Notes: generated by a model from the letters alone, not told the origin. Counted from the stretch's first letter, positions 1 to 7,867 are shown. The stretch is 64,000 bases of DNA from Rhodovulum sp. P5 (GCF_002079305.1 NZ_CP015039.1:3767501-3831500); one strand, 5' to 3'. Program-made: numbers and translations.

Positions 1-394
1 GGAGCACTCCAGCCAGTCGGTCGATACCGTGCGGCAGGAGTTCGAGGACTGGCGGTTCGGTGTCGGCTATCAAGAGGGCGAGGATCTGGCAGAGGGCGAT
101 GTGGGCCTGTTCCGCCAGACGCTTGAGGGCGCCGTGAACTGGCAGGCAAAGATCGACCAGATGACCGACCGCGCACTTGTGGCGAAATGGCCCATCGACC
201 GGATCGACCCGACCCTTCGCGCGCTGTTCCGCGCGGCGGGCGCCGAACTGGTGCAAGGCACCGCGCCGCCCAAGGTGGTGATCACCGAATATGTCGACGT
301 GGCCAAGGCGTTCTTCCCCGAGGGGCGGGAACCCAAATTCGTCAACGCCGTGCTGGACCACATGGCGCGCGAGGCGAAGCCGGAGACGTTCTGA
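1..394 (+). CDS. nusB: Transcription antitermination factor NusB (5' partial)
   Basis: This is the C-terminal part of NusB, the RNA-binding factor that joins NusE (ribosomal protein S10) on boxA RNA to make rRNA transcription resistant to termination. The frame is open from base 2, so the gene starts before the window; a GTG at 29 lies inside it. The visible 130 or so residues carry the conserved NusB C-terminal pattern: WPIDRIDPTLRALFRAAGAEL, then VVITEYVDVAKAF and the closing segment EPKFVNAVLDHMAREA. The family identity is clear. What precedes it (ribH is usual in this group) cannot be seen. Confidence 0.93.
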   Translation, partial: EHSSQSVDTVRQEFEDWRFGVGYQEGEDLAEGDVGLFRQTLEGAVNWQAKIDQMTDRALVAKWPIDRIDPTLRALFRAAGAELVQGTAPPKVVITEYVDVAKAFFPEGREPKFVNAVLDHMAREAKPETF

Positions 395-402
395 GTCGGC
401 GC

Positions 403-1104
403 TCAGGGCAACAGCTTCGCCGCGATCCCGTCTCTGACAGCTTGGTGATAGGTGACAAGGGCAGTGTGCCCCTTGGCCGCCTGGGCAAGCGGTGTTTCGA
501 GTTCTGCTGGCAACAGGTTTTCCAGAAGGCCGAAGACCACCGTGTCGATGCCCGATGGCCTGTCACCGAAGACGTAGGGCCCGTTGCCCACGAGGACGGC
601 AAGCGCATTCAGAGACTTTTCCCCCATCGCGTAGATGTCCTCGCGCGAATGCCGGCCCATGCCTTGGCCGTTTAGCGCCTGCGCCACCTGTCGGCGGACC
701 ATGGCAAAGACCGGACGGCGGAGGGGAAGCGGCAGCGGTGCAAAGAACGCCTGCCGTGTCGCTGCCGGGTTGTCGATCCAGCGGGAATAGACGAGCGCCC
801 AGTAGATATGGTCCTCCACCATATGCCGGATGGCTTCGGCCTCGGCCCGGTGGCGCGGGCTCAGATGGGCGTCGGGGTCAAAGCCGTGGTTCTGGGCCAG
901 ATGCGCCTCGATCGCCTGCGAGTCGGGAATCATCTGGCCGTCATCCTCCAGCACGGGCAGTTTCGACTTGGGCGCCTTGCGCGGATCGCCGGCAATTCGC
1001 CGGTAGGGCAGGCCGCTCATTTCCAGAAGCAGCAGCGATTTCACGGAAAACGGGCTGGGGCTGATCGTGCCCATGGCGGGGGGAAACACATGCAGGCCCA
1101 ACAT
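403..1104 (-). CDS. Glutathione S-transferase-like protein
   Basis: A 233-residue protein of the thioredoxin-fold plus helical GST type, closest in pattern to the metaxin/FAX-like GST group. The N-terminal segment (FSVKSLLLLEMSGLPYRR ... SKLPVLEDDGQMIPDSQAIEAHLA) is the GSH-domain layout with the conserved cis-Pro (KLPVLED) and the Asp-Ser pair that contacts glutathione. The C-terminal half is helical and ends in YVFGDRPSGIDTVVFGLLENLL, a typical GST_C segment. The start is placed at the ATG at 1104, where the family N-terminus MLGLHVFPPAMG begins. A longer frame to 1212 adds 36 unlikely residues. It converges with nusB across 8 bases. The substrate is unknown. Confidence 0.8.
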   Translation of the reverse strand: MLGLHVFPPAMGTISPSPFSVKSLLLLEMSGLPYRRIAGDPRKAPKSKLPVLEDDGQMIPDSQAIEAHLAQNHGFDPDAHLSPRHRAEAEAIRHMVEDHIYWALVYSRWIDNPAATRQAFFAPLPLPLRRPVFAMVRRQVAQALNGQGMGRHSREDIYAMGEKSLNALAVLVGNGPYVFGDRPSGIDTVVFGLLENLLPAELETPLAQAAKGHTALVTYHQAVRDGIAAKLLP

Positions 1105-1250
1105 GGCCGGTAAGACTCCCTTAACCTTGTCACGTCCAAAATGGCACCAAATCGAGACCAAAACCAGATCGCCGCCGGCCGCCATGGCAGATTTTTCTTG
1201 GATTCGGCGCACGAATGCATACCTAATGAGGCAACAGACGGAGACGCAGC

Positions 1251-1580
1251 ATGCCCAAACTCGTGAGCCTCTATATCCGCCAGTGCCTGATCGGATTTGC
1301 CCTTTCGGGGGTGTTCGTGGGGGCGCTGTTGTATCTTGACGTGGCGAACCTGTGGCATCTGGTCACCCATGTCTCCGGCGGCTGGCTGGCGGGCCTCTTG
1401 CTGTTCGTGTTCAACGGCATCGTGTTTTCCGGCGTCCAGTTCGGTATCGCGGTCATGTCCATGGCCGATGACCGGGATGACGATTCCGGCCGGCGCCGCC
1501 CGGAGCGTGTCGGCCCCTTCGCCGAAGCGCTGGTGCCTGTTCCTGTACCTGTTGAGAGTGAGCGCCGCTTTCGGCACTGA
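1251..1580 (+). CDS. Small conserved membrane protein
   Basis: A 109-residue protein with two likely membrane helices (about residues 12-30 and 44-68) separated by a short loop, then a charged, Asp/Arg-rich tail ending in a VPVPVPVE run. A GGAGAC ribosome-binding site lies about 5 bases before the ATG. It matches no family I can name, but codon use and the SD argue that it is real. A strong terminator follows 28 bases after the stop, so it is probably transcribed alone. Confidence 0.7.
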   Translation: MPKLVSLYIRQCLIGFALSGVFVGALLYLDVANLWHLVTHVSGGWLAGLLLFVFNGIVFSGVQFGIAVMSMADDRDDDSGRRRPERVGPFAEALVPVPVPVESERRFRH

Positions 1581-1608
1581 ATCGAACCCCTTTCGGGATG
1601 CACCAACT

Positions 1609-1634
1609 GGCGGCCTGTTGGCCGCCTTTTCTTT
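1609..1634 (+). terminator. Rho-independent terminator
   Basis: Perfect 7-bp stem GGCGGCC / GGCCGCC with a TGTT loop, followed directly by TTTTCTTT. It closes the transcript of the small membrane protein gene ending at 1580. Confidence 0.9.
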
Positions 1635-1792
1635 GGTGGGGTACCGGCGGATGACCTTTTGCCTGTCGCTTTGACCGGGATCCCGGAACAGCGAAACGGG
1701 TGCGCGGCGTCGTGATGCGGACAGCCCGACTCGTCTCTGACGAAAAGGACGCCTATGTTGGGACCGAACAGGTTGCGACGGGTGAATGAGCG

Positions 1793-2356
1793 ATGCGCAT
1801 TCTGATCGGTGTCTGGTTGCTGCAGATCATGACGGTCGGGCCGCTCTGGCTGGTGCTGACCGGGCAGGACCCAGCCCTTGTGGGGCTTGGCGTGGCGATG
1901 GTGCTGGGGGCGGGTCTTCTGGCCGCGCTATGGTTCAGTACGCTTTTGCGCGACCAGAAACGGCTGAGCGAGGCACGGCATTCCGAACGTCTGGCCAATG
2001 CCAAGGCACGGTTTCAGGCAACGCTGGCCAAGCATAAATCCGACGATGCGGCCAAGCTGTCCGACCTCACGAAAAAGATGGGGCGCACCCGCACGCGGCT
2101 GCTGAAGCTGGGGCTGGTCACCGGTGGGGCGCTGGGCCTTGGGGCCGCGCTGTTCTTTGCACAGGTGTTTACCGCGGGGCTTCTGGTGGCGGCCTTTGCG
2201 GGCGGCAGTGCGGCGGGCTATGGCGTGCGCAGCTATCTGTCACGGGACAGGGACGGGTATACCGGGCCAGAGGTTATCACGATGGAGTCCGATAATGGCC
2301 CCGCTCGGCGCATCGGGGGCAGGCGCCAGAAATTCCTGAAACGCCCCGGCACCTGA
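1793..2356 (+). CDS. Membrane protein with central coiled coil
   Basis: A 187-residue protein. Two hydrophobic helices lie near the N-terminus (about 2-22 and 28-48). A charged helical stretch follows (about 50-98, rich in Arg, Lys, Ala and Glu, coiled-coil-like), then a second pair of hydrophobic Gly/Ala-rich segments (about 103-147) and a basic tail. I do not recognise the family. The ATG at 1793 is preferred over one at 1786 in another frame because only this frame gives a coherent membrane protein. No neighbour suggests a role. Confidence 0.65.
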   Translation: MRILIGVWLLQIMTVGPLWLVLTGQDPALVGLGVAMVLGAGLLAALWFSTLLRDQKRLSEARHSERLANAKARFQATLAKHKSDDAAKLSDLTKKMGRTRTRLLKLGLVTGGALGLGAALFFAQVFTAGLLVAAFAGGSAAGYGVRSYLSRDRDGYTGPEVITMESDNGPARRIGGRRQKFLKRPGT

Positions 2357-2422
2357 CGGACAGACCGGCAATTTGGGATGGGGCGGGACCACCACAACCG
2401 TTGAGGCAACTCATTCCCGAGG

Positions 2423-2438
2423 ACCTGTATATACAGGT
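2423..2438. promoter_or_regulatory. 16-bp perfect palindrome, possible operator
   Basis: ACCTGTATATACAGGT is a perfect 16-bp palindrome in the 259-bp non-coding gap before mmcB. It has the outer ACCTGT/ACAGGT halves of a lux box, but the centre is 4 bp shorter than the usual 20-bp box. It could be bound by a dimeric regulator; no regulator is encoded next to it. Apart from this and the LexA-type box at 2590, nothing else is visible in the gap. Confidence 0.4.
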
Positions 2439-2589
2439 GGGCGCCAGGTAACCGGGCCAGGACCCGGACAGAGCCAGCTCCCTCGGATTTGCTTAAGGCC
2501 ACCGGAATTTGACCTCGTCACGAGAAGGGCAGAACCCGCCTGATCACAGACATAGGGCGGTGGTCGGGGTCGCGCAAGGCTTGTCAGAT

Positions 2590-2604
2590 GTTCCCGAATT
2601 GTTC
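2590..2604 (+). promoter_or_regulatory. LexA-type SOS box upstream of mmcB
   Basis: GTTC-N7-GTTC, here GTTCCCGAATTGTTC. This is exactly the direct-repeat form of the LexA box described for alphaproteobacteria. It ends 11 bases before the mmcB ATG, where bound LexA would block transcription or initiation. Its placement at a DNA-damage gene makes a chance match unlikely. Confidence 0.7.
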
Positions 2605-2615
2605 AAACTGTCCCC

Positions 2616-3074
2616 ATGCCTGACGACAGCGCCTTGACCCTGCTTCCCGGCCAGCTTCTGGCCCGTGGCGTCTGTCGTCACCTGCGCGATCTGGGCTTTG
2701 CCTGTGTGGAAGAACTGGTGCCGACCCCGGGGCTTCGGGTGGACGTGATGGCCCTTGGGCCAAAGGGCGAGATTTGGGTGGTGGAATGCAAGTCGAGCCG
2801 CGCGGATTTCACGTCAGACCGCAAATGGCAGGGCTATCTTGACTGGTGCGACCGGTTCTTCTGGGCGGTCGATTCAGGCTTCCCGGCCGAAATTCTGCCC
2901 GACGACACAGGGCTGATCTTCGCCGATGCCTATGGCGCCGAACTGGTGCGCGAGGGGCCAGAGGCGCGTCTTGCGGCCGCCCGGCGCAAGGCGGTGATCC
3001 AGAAATTCGCCGTCCACGCGGCCTTGCGTTTGCAGGCGTTGCGCGATCCGGGGGTCAGCCCCGCGGCGTTTTAG
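2616..3074 (+). CDS. mmcB: MmcB family DNA repair protein
   Basis: A 152-residue protein of the MmcB (DUF1052) family, named for mitomycin C sensitivity in Caulobacter. It has a restriction-endonuclease-like fold: RVDVMALGPKGEIWVVECKSSRADF contains the D...ExK catalytic pattern (Asp, Glu and Lys of VECK), and WQGYLDWCDRFFWAV is the family signature after it. The expected role is DNA repair nuclease or helper in the SOS response. There is no clear Shine-Dalgarno; a LexA-type box sits immediately upstream. Its 3' end overlaps the convergent DUF6324 gene by 20 bases. Confidence 0.88.
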   Translation: MPDDSALTLLPGQLLARGVCRHLRDLGFACVEELVPTPGLRVDVMALGPKGEIWVVECKSSRADFTSDRKWQGYLDWCDRFFWAVDSGFPAEILPDDTGLIFADAYGAELVREGPEARLAAARRKAVIQKFAVHAALRLQALRDPGVSPAAF

Positions 3075-3276
3075 GCGGTTTGGCGCCCTTGTCCGCGACG
3101 GCCCGCGCCCGGGCCGCGGCCGCCCGGATCTCTTCCGCGATCTCCTCGGCCTCTTCGGGCGAGAAATCCATTGGAAGCTCCACGCCGTCGCTTTCGACAT
3201 AAAAGCGCACCATGCCAAGGCTCGTCGGCCCGATCTGGAGATTGGCGGCGAATTCGCTTTGCTTGTCGATGCTCAT
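3055..3276 (-). CDS. DUF6324 family protein
   Basis: A 73-residue small acidic protein. The first half (LQIGPTSLGMVRFYVESDGVELPMDFSP) is a beta-type segment, and the rest is a charged helix (EEAEEIAEEIRAAAARARA) ending in a Lys/Pro tail. It matches the DUF6324 family common in Rhodobacteraceae; no function is known. It converges with and overlaps the 3' end of mmcB by 20 bases, so transcription of the two may interfere. Confidence 0.75.
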   Translation of the reverse strand: MSIDKQSEFAANLQIGPTSLGMVRFYVESDGVELPMDFSPEEAEEIAEEIRAAAARARAVADKGAKPPKTPRG

Positions 3277-3465
3277 GGCGCGGCACCTTCCGGTTGTTGT
3301 GGCGATTTCGCCTAGCGCGTTGCCGGGCTGCTGGCAAGAGCAGGGGGCAGGTCAGGGTGATATTGTCCTCGGGAACAAGGCGCAGGGGACGCCCGGCCAA
3401 CAGTCTTTTCTGTGGCAAACGGGGCTTGCATATGCGGCGCAGGAACGGTAAATCGCCCGAACAGT

Positions 3466-3542
3466 GCCGCCTTAGCTCAGTTGGTTAGAGCGCTGGATTG
3501 TGGATCCAGAGGTCCCCCGTTCAAGCCGGGGAGGCGGTACCA
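3466..3542 (+). tRNA. tRNA-His (GTG)
   Basis: Cloverleaf: acceptor GCCGCCT/AGGCGGT, D arm GCTC...GAGC, anticodon stem CTGGA/TCCAG with loop TTGTGGA (anticodon GTG), T arm CCCCG/CGGGG, then A and an encoded CCA. The base before position 1 is T, so the usual G-1 of tRNA-His is not encoded. Position 73 is A and pair 1:72 is G:T. This is the alphaproteobacterial variant read by a divergent HisRS. Confidence 0.95.
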
Positions 3543-3611
3543 TTCCCTCAGTTTCTGGCGAGTTGTCTTGCGCGGCGGGACGTTTCGTTGGACATCTTCC
3601 GATGAAGGGAG

Positions 3612-4229
3612 ATGCCGATGCTGGACGGTGCGATGCGCAGGCTGATTGACCCGCCCCTCAACCGTTTGGGGCAGGGGCTGGCGCGGAAGGGCGTGACGGC
3701 GGATGCGGTGACGCTGACGGGCCTTGTGTTGGGGTTGAGTGCGGCGGGGGTGATCGCGCTGGGGGCGCCGGGACTGGCCCTCTTGCCTTTGCTGGCCAGT
3801 CGGGTTGCCGATGGTCTGGACGGTGCCGTGGCGCGGGCCACGCGGAAAACCGATTTCGGCGGATACCTCGATATCGTCTGCGATTTCCTGTTCTACGGCG
3901 CGGTGCCGCTGGGATTCGTGGTGCTGGATCCCACCGCCAACGGCGCGGCAGGGGCGTTCCTTCTGACGAGTTTCTATTTCAACGGCGCGACTTTTCTGGG
4001 CTTTGCCATCCTCGCCGAGCGTCGGAAGATGGAGACAGCAGCGCGCGGGGTGAAATCGCTCTACTTCACCGGCGGCCTGCTGGAAGGGACGGAGACCATT
4101 GCCTTCTTCGTCGCGCTTTGCCTGTTCCCGGGGTGGTTCGCGCCGTTGGCGTGGGGCTTCGGGAGCTTGTGCTTTGTCACCGCGGTTTCACGGGTGCTGC
4201 TGGCGCGGAAGGTGTTTCCGGCGGGGTGA
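3612..4229 (+). CDS. CDP-alcohol phosphatidyltransferase family protein
   Basis: A 205-residue integral membrane enzyme. Near residue 67 it has DGLDGAVARATRKTDFGGYL followed by DIVCD, the CDP-alcohol phosphotransferase motif (D-x2-DG-x2-AR-x7-G-x3-D-x3-D) that binds CDP and metal and joins a phosphatidyl group to an alcohol. The AR-to-G spacing is 7 rather than the standard 8. Five or six hydrophobic helices surround it. The alcohol acceptor cannot be told from sequence (glycerol-phosphate, inositol and others are possible). An AAGGGAG site precedes the ATG. It converges on hisH. Confidence 0.85.
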   Translation: MPMLDGAMRRLIDPPLNRLGQGLARKGVTADAVTLTGLVLGLSAAGVIALGAPGLALLPLLASRVADGLDGAVARATRKTDFGGYLDIVCDFLFYGAVPLGFVVLDPTANGAAGAFLLTSFYFNGATFLGFAILAERRKMETAARGVKSLYFTGGLLEGTETIAFFVALCLFPGWFAPLAWGFGSLCFVTAVSRVLLARKVFPAG

Positions 4230-4263
4230 GCTTCTCCAGGCCGATTGGCGCAGTGCTTGCCCC

Positions 4264-4902
4264 TCAGGGCCTCCACCCCAGAAAGTTCGCAATCAGCCGC
4301 AGCCCTGTCGCCTGGCTTTTCTCCGGGTGGAATTGGGTGCCGATCATGGTGCCGCGGCCGACGATGGCGGTGACCGGGCCGCCATAGTCGCAATGGGCCA
4401 GAAGATGCGCCGGGTCCGCCACGCGGAAGTGGTAGGAGTGGACGAAATAGGCGTGATCGCCCGTCGCGATGCCCTCCAGCACCGGGTGGGCGGCATCCAC
4501 CACCAGATCGTTCCAGCCCATATGCGGGACCTTCATCGCCGGATCCGAAGGTTCGATCCGGACGACCTCTCCCCCGATCCAGTCGAAGCCGGAGGTTTCT
4601 TCGTATTCCAGCCCGCGGGTCGCCATCATCTGCATGCCGATGCAGATGCCGATGAACGGGCGGCCGCCGGCTACGACGGCCTCTTCGATCGCCTCGAACA
4701 CCCCGCGATGATCAAACAGCGCCCGGCGGCAGGCAGGAAAGGCACCGTCACCGGGCAGGACGATCCGGTCGGCGCGGCGGATTTTGTCGGGGTCCGAGGT
4801 GACGGTGACTTCCCCCGCGCCGGTTTCACGCGCGACACGCTCAAACGCCTTCTGGGCCGAGTGCAGGTTGCCGGATTCATAATCGACGATAGCCGTCAGC
4901 AT
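4264..4902 (-). CDS. hisH: Imidazole glycerol phosphate synthase, glutaminase subunit HisH
   Basis: A 212-residue class I glutamine amidotransferase that feeds ammonia to HisF in histidine synthesis. The triad is visible: Cys87 in GICIGMQ, and His192 and Glu194 in QFHPEKS. The N-terminal IVDYESGNLHSA and PHMGWNDL signatures are specific for HisH. It starts 3 bases after the hisB stop, so the two are surely one operon. Its partner hisF is 14 kb away in this window. Confidence 0.96.
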   Translation of the reverse strand: MLTAIVDYESGNLHSAQKAFERVARETGAGEVTVTSDPDKIRRADRIVLPGDGAFPACRRALFDHRGVFEAIEEAVVAGGRPFIGICIGMQMMATRGLEYEETSGFDWIGGEVVRIEPSDPAMKVPHMGWNDLVVDAAHPVLEGIATGDHAYFVHSYHFRVADPAHLLAHCDYGGPVTAIVGRGTMIGTQFHPEKSQATGLRLIANFLGWRP

Positions 4903-4905
4903 CGG

Positions 4906-5493
4906 TTATAGCGCCCCCTTGGTAGACGGGATCGCATCGGCCTTGCGCGGGTCGGTTTCAACCGCTTCCCGCAGGGCGCGGGCGACGGATTTGAAGGCGG
5001 CCTCGGCAATGTGGTGGCTGTTGAGCCCGTGCAGCGCATCCACGTGCAACGTGATCCCGCCATGGGTGGACAGCGCCTGAAAGAACTCCCGCACCAGTTC
5101 GGTATCGAACCTGCCAATCTTCTGGGTCGGGAAGTCCACGTTCCAGATCAGGTAGGGACGGCCGGAAAGATCCAGCGCCGCGCGCACCAGCGCATCGTCC
5201 ATCGGCAGCAGGCAGGACCCGTAGCGGCGGATGCCCCGCTTGTCGCCCAGCGCCTGTGTCAGGGCCTGGCCCAGCGCTATCCCTGTATCCTCCACGCTGT
5301 GGTGGTCGTCGATATGGGTGTCGCCGGTACAACGGATGGTCATGTCGATCAGCGAGTGGCGGGCAAGCTGGTCCAGCATGTGATCGAAGAAGCCCACGCC
5401 CGTGGCCATGTCATAGACGCCCGTTCCGTCGAGATTGACCTCGACCGCGATGTCCGTCTCCGCTGTCTTGCGCGTGATCTTCGCCGTCCGCAT
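4906..5493 (-). CDS. hisB: Imidazoleglycerol-phosphate dehydratase HisB
   Basis: A 195-residue monofunctional IGP dehydratase (histidine pathway; the E. coli phosphatase domain is absent, as usual in alphaproteobacteria). Metal-binding signatures are present: [28 protein letters not shown] and the C-terminal [14 protein letters not shown]. First gene of the hisBH pair. Confidence 0.96.
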   Translation of the reverse strand: MRTAKITRKTAETDIAVEVNLDGTGVYDMATGVGFFDHMLDQLARHSLIDMTIRCTGDTHIDDHHSVEDTGIALGQALTQALGDKRGIRRYGSCLLPMDDALVRAALDLSGRPYLIWNVDFPTQKIGRFDTELVREFFQALSTHGGITLHVDALHGLNSHHIAEAAFKSVARALREAVETDPRKADAIPSTKGAL

Positions 5494-5864
5494 GGGGCCT
5501 CCACCGTGTTTGCCGGGCGCTTATAGGCTGCGCGGAAGGCTTATCCAAGGCTCTCCTTTCGCGTTCCTTCTGCCGCTGTGGGGGGCATCATCCGGGCGCA
5601 GCGCGTGCGACTTATTTCTTTCGCGGTTCGCCGGTACCCTGCATAGTTGAACCATGGGTGGGTGATACACATGACCTTGTTCTTTGCGTCATCTCGTTGG
5701 CGGGGGCCCTGTCGGGCTCTGTCACCCCAGACTACGAAACCGACGTCGTGTCTTGATCGTAAGGCGCAGGAGATCGGGCGGAACGTCGATACTACCGGGC
5801 TGGACGCGCTTCAGTAAGGCGCGGTGCGGGTCGAGAGACTGCTACTATTCGAAGGAGAGATTTG
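5494..5864. other. Non-coding gap, 371 bp
   Basis: Between divergent hisB and the DUF805 gene. No credible gene, tRNA or strong hairpin is seen; frames here have poor composition for coding. It must hold the two promoters, but no convincing -35/-10 pair stands out. The only clear signal is the GAAGGAGAG ribosome-binding site at 5851-5859. Confidence 0.5.
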
Positions 5865-6224
5865 ATGCTGGATGCCGTGAAAACCGTGCTTTCGAAGTAC
5901 GCCACCTTTTCAGGCCGTGCACCGCGCGGCGAATATTGGTGGTGGGTGCTGTTTGTCTTCATCGTGCTGTTCATCACCGGGATGATCGATGCCGTCATCT
6001 TCGCGCCCATGACGGGGGGCGGGCCGGATGCTGGGCAGCCTTTGTCGTTCCTCGTGTCTCTGGGGCTGCTGCTGCCGAACCTCGCTGTGGGTGTCCGGCG
6101 CCTGCATGACATCGACAAGTCGGGCTGGTGGTTGCTGATCGGGCTGATCCCGATCCTCGGTGCGCTGGTGCTGATCTACTTCTTCGTTCAGAAGGGCACC
6201 GAAGGTGGCAACCGCTTTGGCTGA
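5865..6224 (+). CDS. DUF805 family membrane protein
   Basis: A 119-residue membrane protein of the DUF805 (YhaH-type) family. The N-terminus MLDAVKTVLSKYATFSGRAPRGEYW is the classic DUF805 entry (F-GRA-R-E-WW). Three hydrophobic segments follow, with LAVGVRRLHDIDKSGWW, the family's RRLHD-GWW signature, between the last two. The start is the ATG at 5865, 5 bases after a GAAGGAGAG site; a TTG just before it is unlikely. Function unknown. Confidence 0.88.
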   Translation: MLDAVKTVLSKYATFSGRAPRGEYWWWVLFVFIVLFITGMIDAVIFAPMTGGGPDAGQPLSFLVSLGLLLPNLAVGVRRLHDIDKSGWWLLIGLIPILGALVLIYFFVQKGTEGGNRFG

Positions 6225-6295
6225 GGGCGTATTCGGCTTGATGGCGGGCGGCACTCTGCTACCGTCGCCCGGCATCACGCCGAAGGAGAAGCGCC

Positions 6296-6535
6296 ATGAC
6301 CACCTGCGTTTTCGTGCAATTGCAGTGCCGCCCGGGCAAGACCTACGAGGTGGCCGAGGAAATCGTGCTGCGCGAGATCCATTCAGAGTTGTACTCGACC
6401 AGCGGTGAGTTCGACCTGCTGCTAAAGCTCTACATCCCCAAGGATCAGGATGTCGGCAAGTTCGTGAACGAAAAGCTGCTGGATATTCCCGGCATCGAAC
6501 GCTCTTTGACCACGCTGACCTTCAACGCGTTCTGA
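6296..6535 (+). CDS. Stand-alone Lrp/AsnC ligand-binding (RAM) domain protein
   Basis: A 79-residue protein that is just the alpha/beta RAM domain of Lrp/AsnC regulators, without the DNA-binding helix-turn-helix. The TSGEFDLLLKLYIP segment and the end IPGIERSLTTLTF match the typical ligand pocket and last strand. Such single-domain members form oligomers and may sense amino acids or modulate full-length Lrp proteins. GAAGGAGAAG precedes the ATG. Confidence 0.88.
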   Translation: MTTCVFVQLQCRPGKTYEVAEEIVLREIHSELYSTSGEFDLLLKLYIPKDQDVGKFVNEKLLDIPGIERSLTTLTFNAF

Positions 6536-6546
6536 GGTCGGGCTTC

Positions 6547-6945
6547 TCAGACGGCGATATCTTCGCGGGGGACAGGGCGCGACCGGCCGTCTTCGTCGAT
6601 GGCCACGAAGGTAAAGACCGCTTGCGTCACCTGTTCGCACCATTCCTGGCAGCGGGGGCGGTGCCATGCACGCACCTCGATCTTCATCGAACTGGTGCCA
6701 AGCTTGACGAGCTTGGCGTAAAGCGAGACCTCATCGCCGACCTTGACGGGTTTGAGGAACTGCATGCTGTCCACGGCGATGGTTGCCGCGCGTCCGCGTG
6801 AGACGCGCGCCGCCACGTTGCCGGCGGCAAGGTCCATCTGCGACATCAGCCATCCCCCGAAAATGTCGCCTGCGGGGTTGGTGTCGGCGGGCATGGCGAT
6901 GGTGCGGATCACCGGTTCGCCGCCTTCGGGGGTCAGATCGCTCAT
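6547..6945 (-). CDS. Acyl-CoA thioesterase, hotdog fold (YciA-like)
   Basis: A 132-residue hotdog-fold thioesterase that hydrolyses acyl-CoA. MPADTNPAGDIFGGWLMSQMD carries the catalytic N-x2-G-x2-FGGW-x3-D motif of the acyl-CoA hydrolase family, and VDSMQFLKPVKVGDEVSLYA is the following signature. The start is the ATG at 6945 (MSDLTPEGG...); an in-frame extension to 7077 has no family match. It converges on the RAM-domain gene with 11 bases between. Confidence 0.9.
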   Translation of the reverse strand: MSDLTPEGGEPVIRTIAMPADTNPAGDIFGGWLMSQMDLAAGNVAARVSRGRAATIAVDSMQFLKPVKVGDEVSLYAKLVKLGTSSMKIEVRAWHRPRCQEWCEQVTQAVFTFVAIDEDGRSRPVPREDIAV

Positions 6946-7052
6946 GCGTGGGTTTCCCTGTCTGCACGGTTCGGGGGGCCTATACCCGGTTGATGCGGTG
7001 CCGCCAAGACGATGATGGCCCGTGGCGCCCGCAGGGCGGTGATGTCGCAAGC

Positions 7053-7080
7053 AAAAAGGGGCGCGGCAAAGCCGCACCCC
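7053..7080 (-). terminator. Rho-independent terminator
   Basis: On the minus strand: GGGGTGCGGC, loop TTT, GCCGCGCCCC, then TTTTTGC. The 10-bp stem has one G.T pair. It lies 26 bases past the stop of the VPLPA-CTERM gene. Confidence 0.88.
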
Positions 7081-7105
7081 GCAATAATTTCATCCTGAAG
7101 GTAGA

Positions 7106-7867
7106 TCAGGCTGACCGGCGCCTGGCATGGGCATAAAGACCGCCCAGCCCGAGCAGGAGCAACGGCAGGCTTGCCGGCACCGGGACGTCCACAGAACCTT
7201 CGCCCAGCCAGTCGGCAATGTTCTGGGCGAAGATGCGGTTGTCATAGTCGTTGAGGTAGAGCGTATCGTCGTTCCAGTTGCTGTCGAGGATCACCAGGAC
7301 CTCTCCCGCGCCCACGCTGTAAAGCGCGGCCAGCCCGTTGCTGAAGAGCATCGTCGGACTGCCGGTGTTGTTGAGCACGCTGCCGCACCCATTCAAAACG
7401 CTCGTCACGCCGGCCGTCAGGGTGTTGGCAACGAGGGTCGAGCCGACGTCAGTGTTGCAGGCGGGGGAGTAGCCGCCGCCGACAACGCTCATCAAAGAGT
7501 TGTTCCAGCTGGTCCAAGAGCTGTTCTCGCCGAACATCACCGCCTTCTTGCCGCCGGAAACGAACGCCTGAATCGAGGCGATTTCAGTGCCAGACAGGCT
7601 GCCGCCAAGTTCCTGGTCGACAAGCAGGGCATCATAGGCCCCGATGGTGTCAAAGCTTGCTACGCTTGTCACGCTGTGCTGGGCGTCGATCATGCCGGTG
7701 AAGGTTGCCCAGCGGAACCCGCCGTAGATATTGTCTGCATAACCGCCCTGCGGAGTCTGGGTCAGAATGCTGGCCGCCTCGGCCGCCGTCCCGGACCCGA
7801 TGGCGAGACCTGCTGCGACAGCAGCGGAAGGAACTGTGCTGTTAAGCAGCGTCTTGATGTATTTCAT
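7106..7867 (-). CDS. VPLPA-CTERM-type sorted surface protein
   Basis: A 253-residue exported protein. The N-terminus is a signal peptide (MKYIKTLLNSTVPSAAVAAG...AEAAS). The body is rich in Gly, Ser, Asn and Thr, with a few Cys. The C-terminus reads VPVPASLPLLLLGLGGLYAH then ARRRSA: a short motif, a hydrophobic helix and a basic tail, the tripartite VPLPA/PEP-CTERM signal recognised by exosortase-type enzymes in Rhodobacteraceae. The start is the ATG at 7867 behind GGGGGAA. The middle resembles a DUF4350/GATase-like fold only loosely, so the function is open. No exosortase is in the window. Confidence 0.8.
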   Translation of the reverse strand: MKYIKTLLNSTVPSAAVAAGLAIGSGTAAEAASILTQTPQGGYADNIYGGFRWATFTGMIDAQHSVTSVASFDTIGAYDALLVDQELGGSLSGTEIASIQAFVSGGKKAVMFGENSSWTSWNNSLMSVVGGGYSPACNTDVGSTLVANTLTAGVTSVLNGCGSVLNNTGSPTMLFSNGLAALYSVGAGEVLVILDSNWNDDTLYLNDYDNRIFAQNIADWLGEGSVDVPVPASLPLLLLGLGGLYAHARRRSA

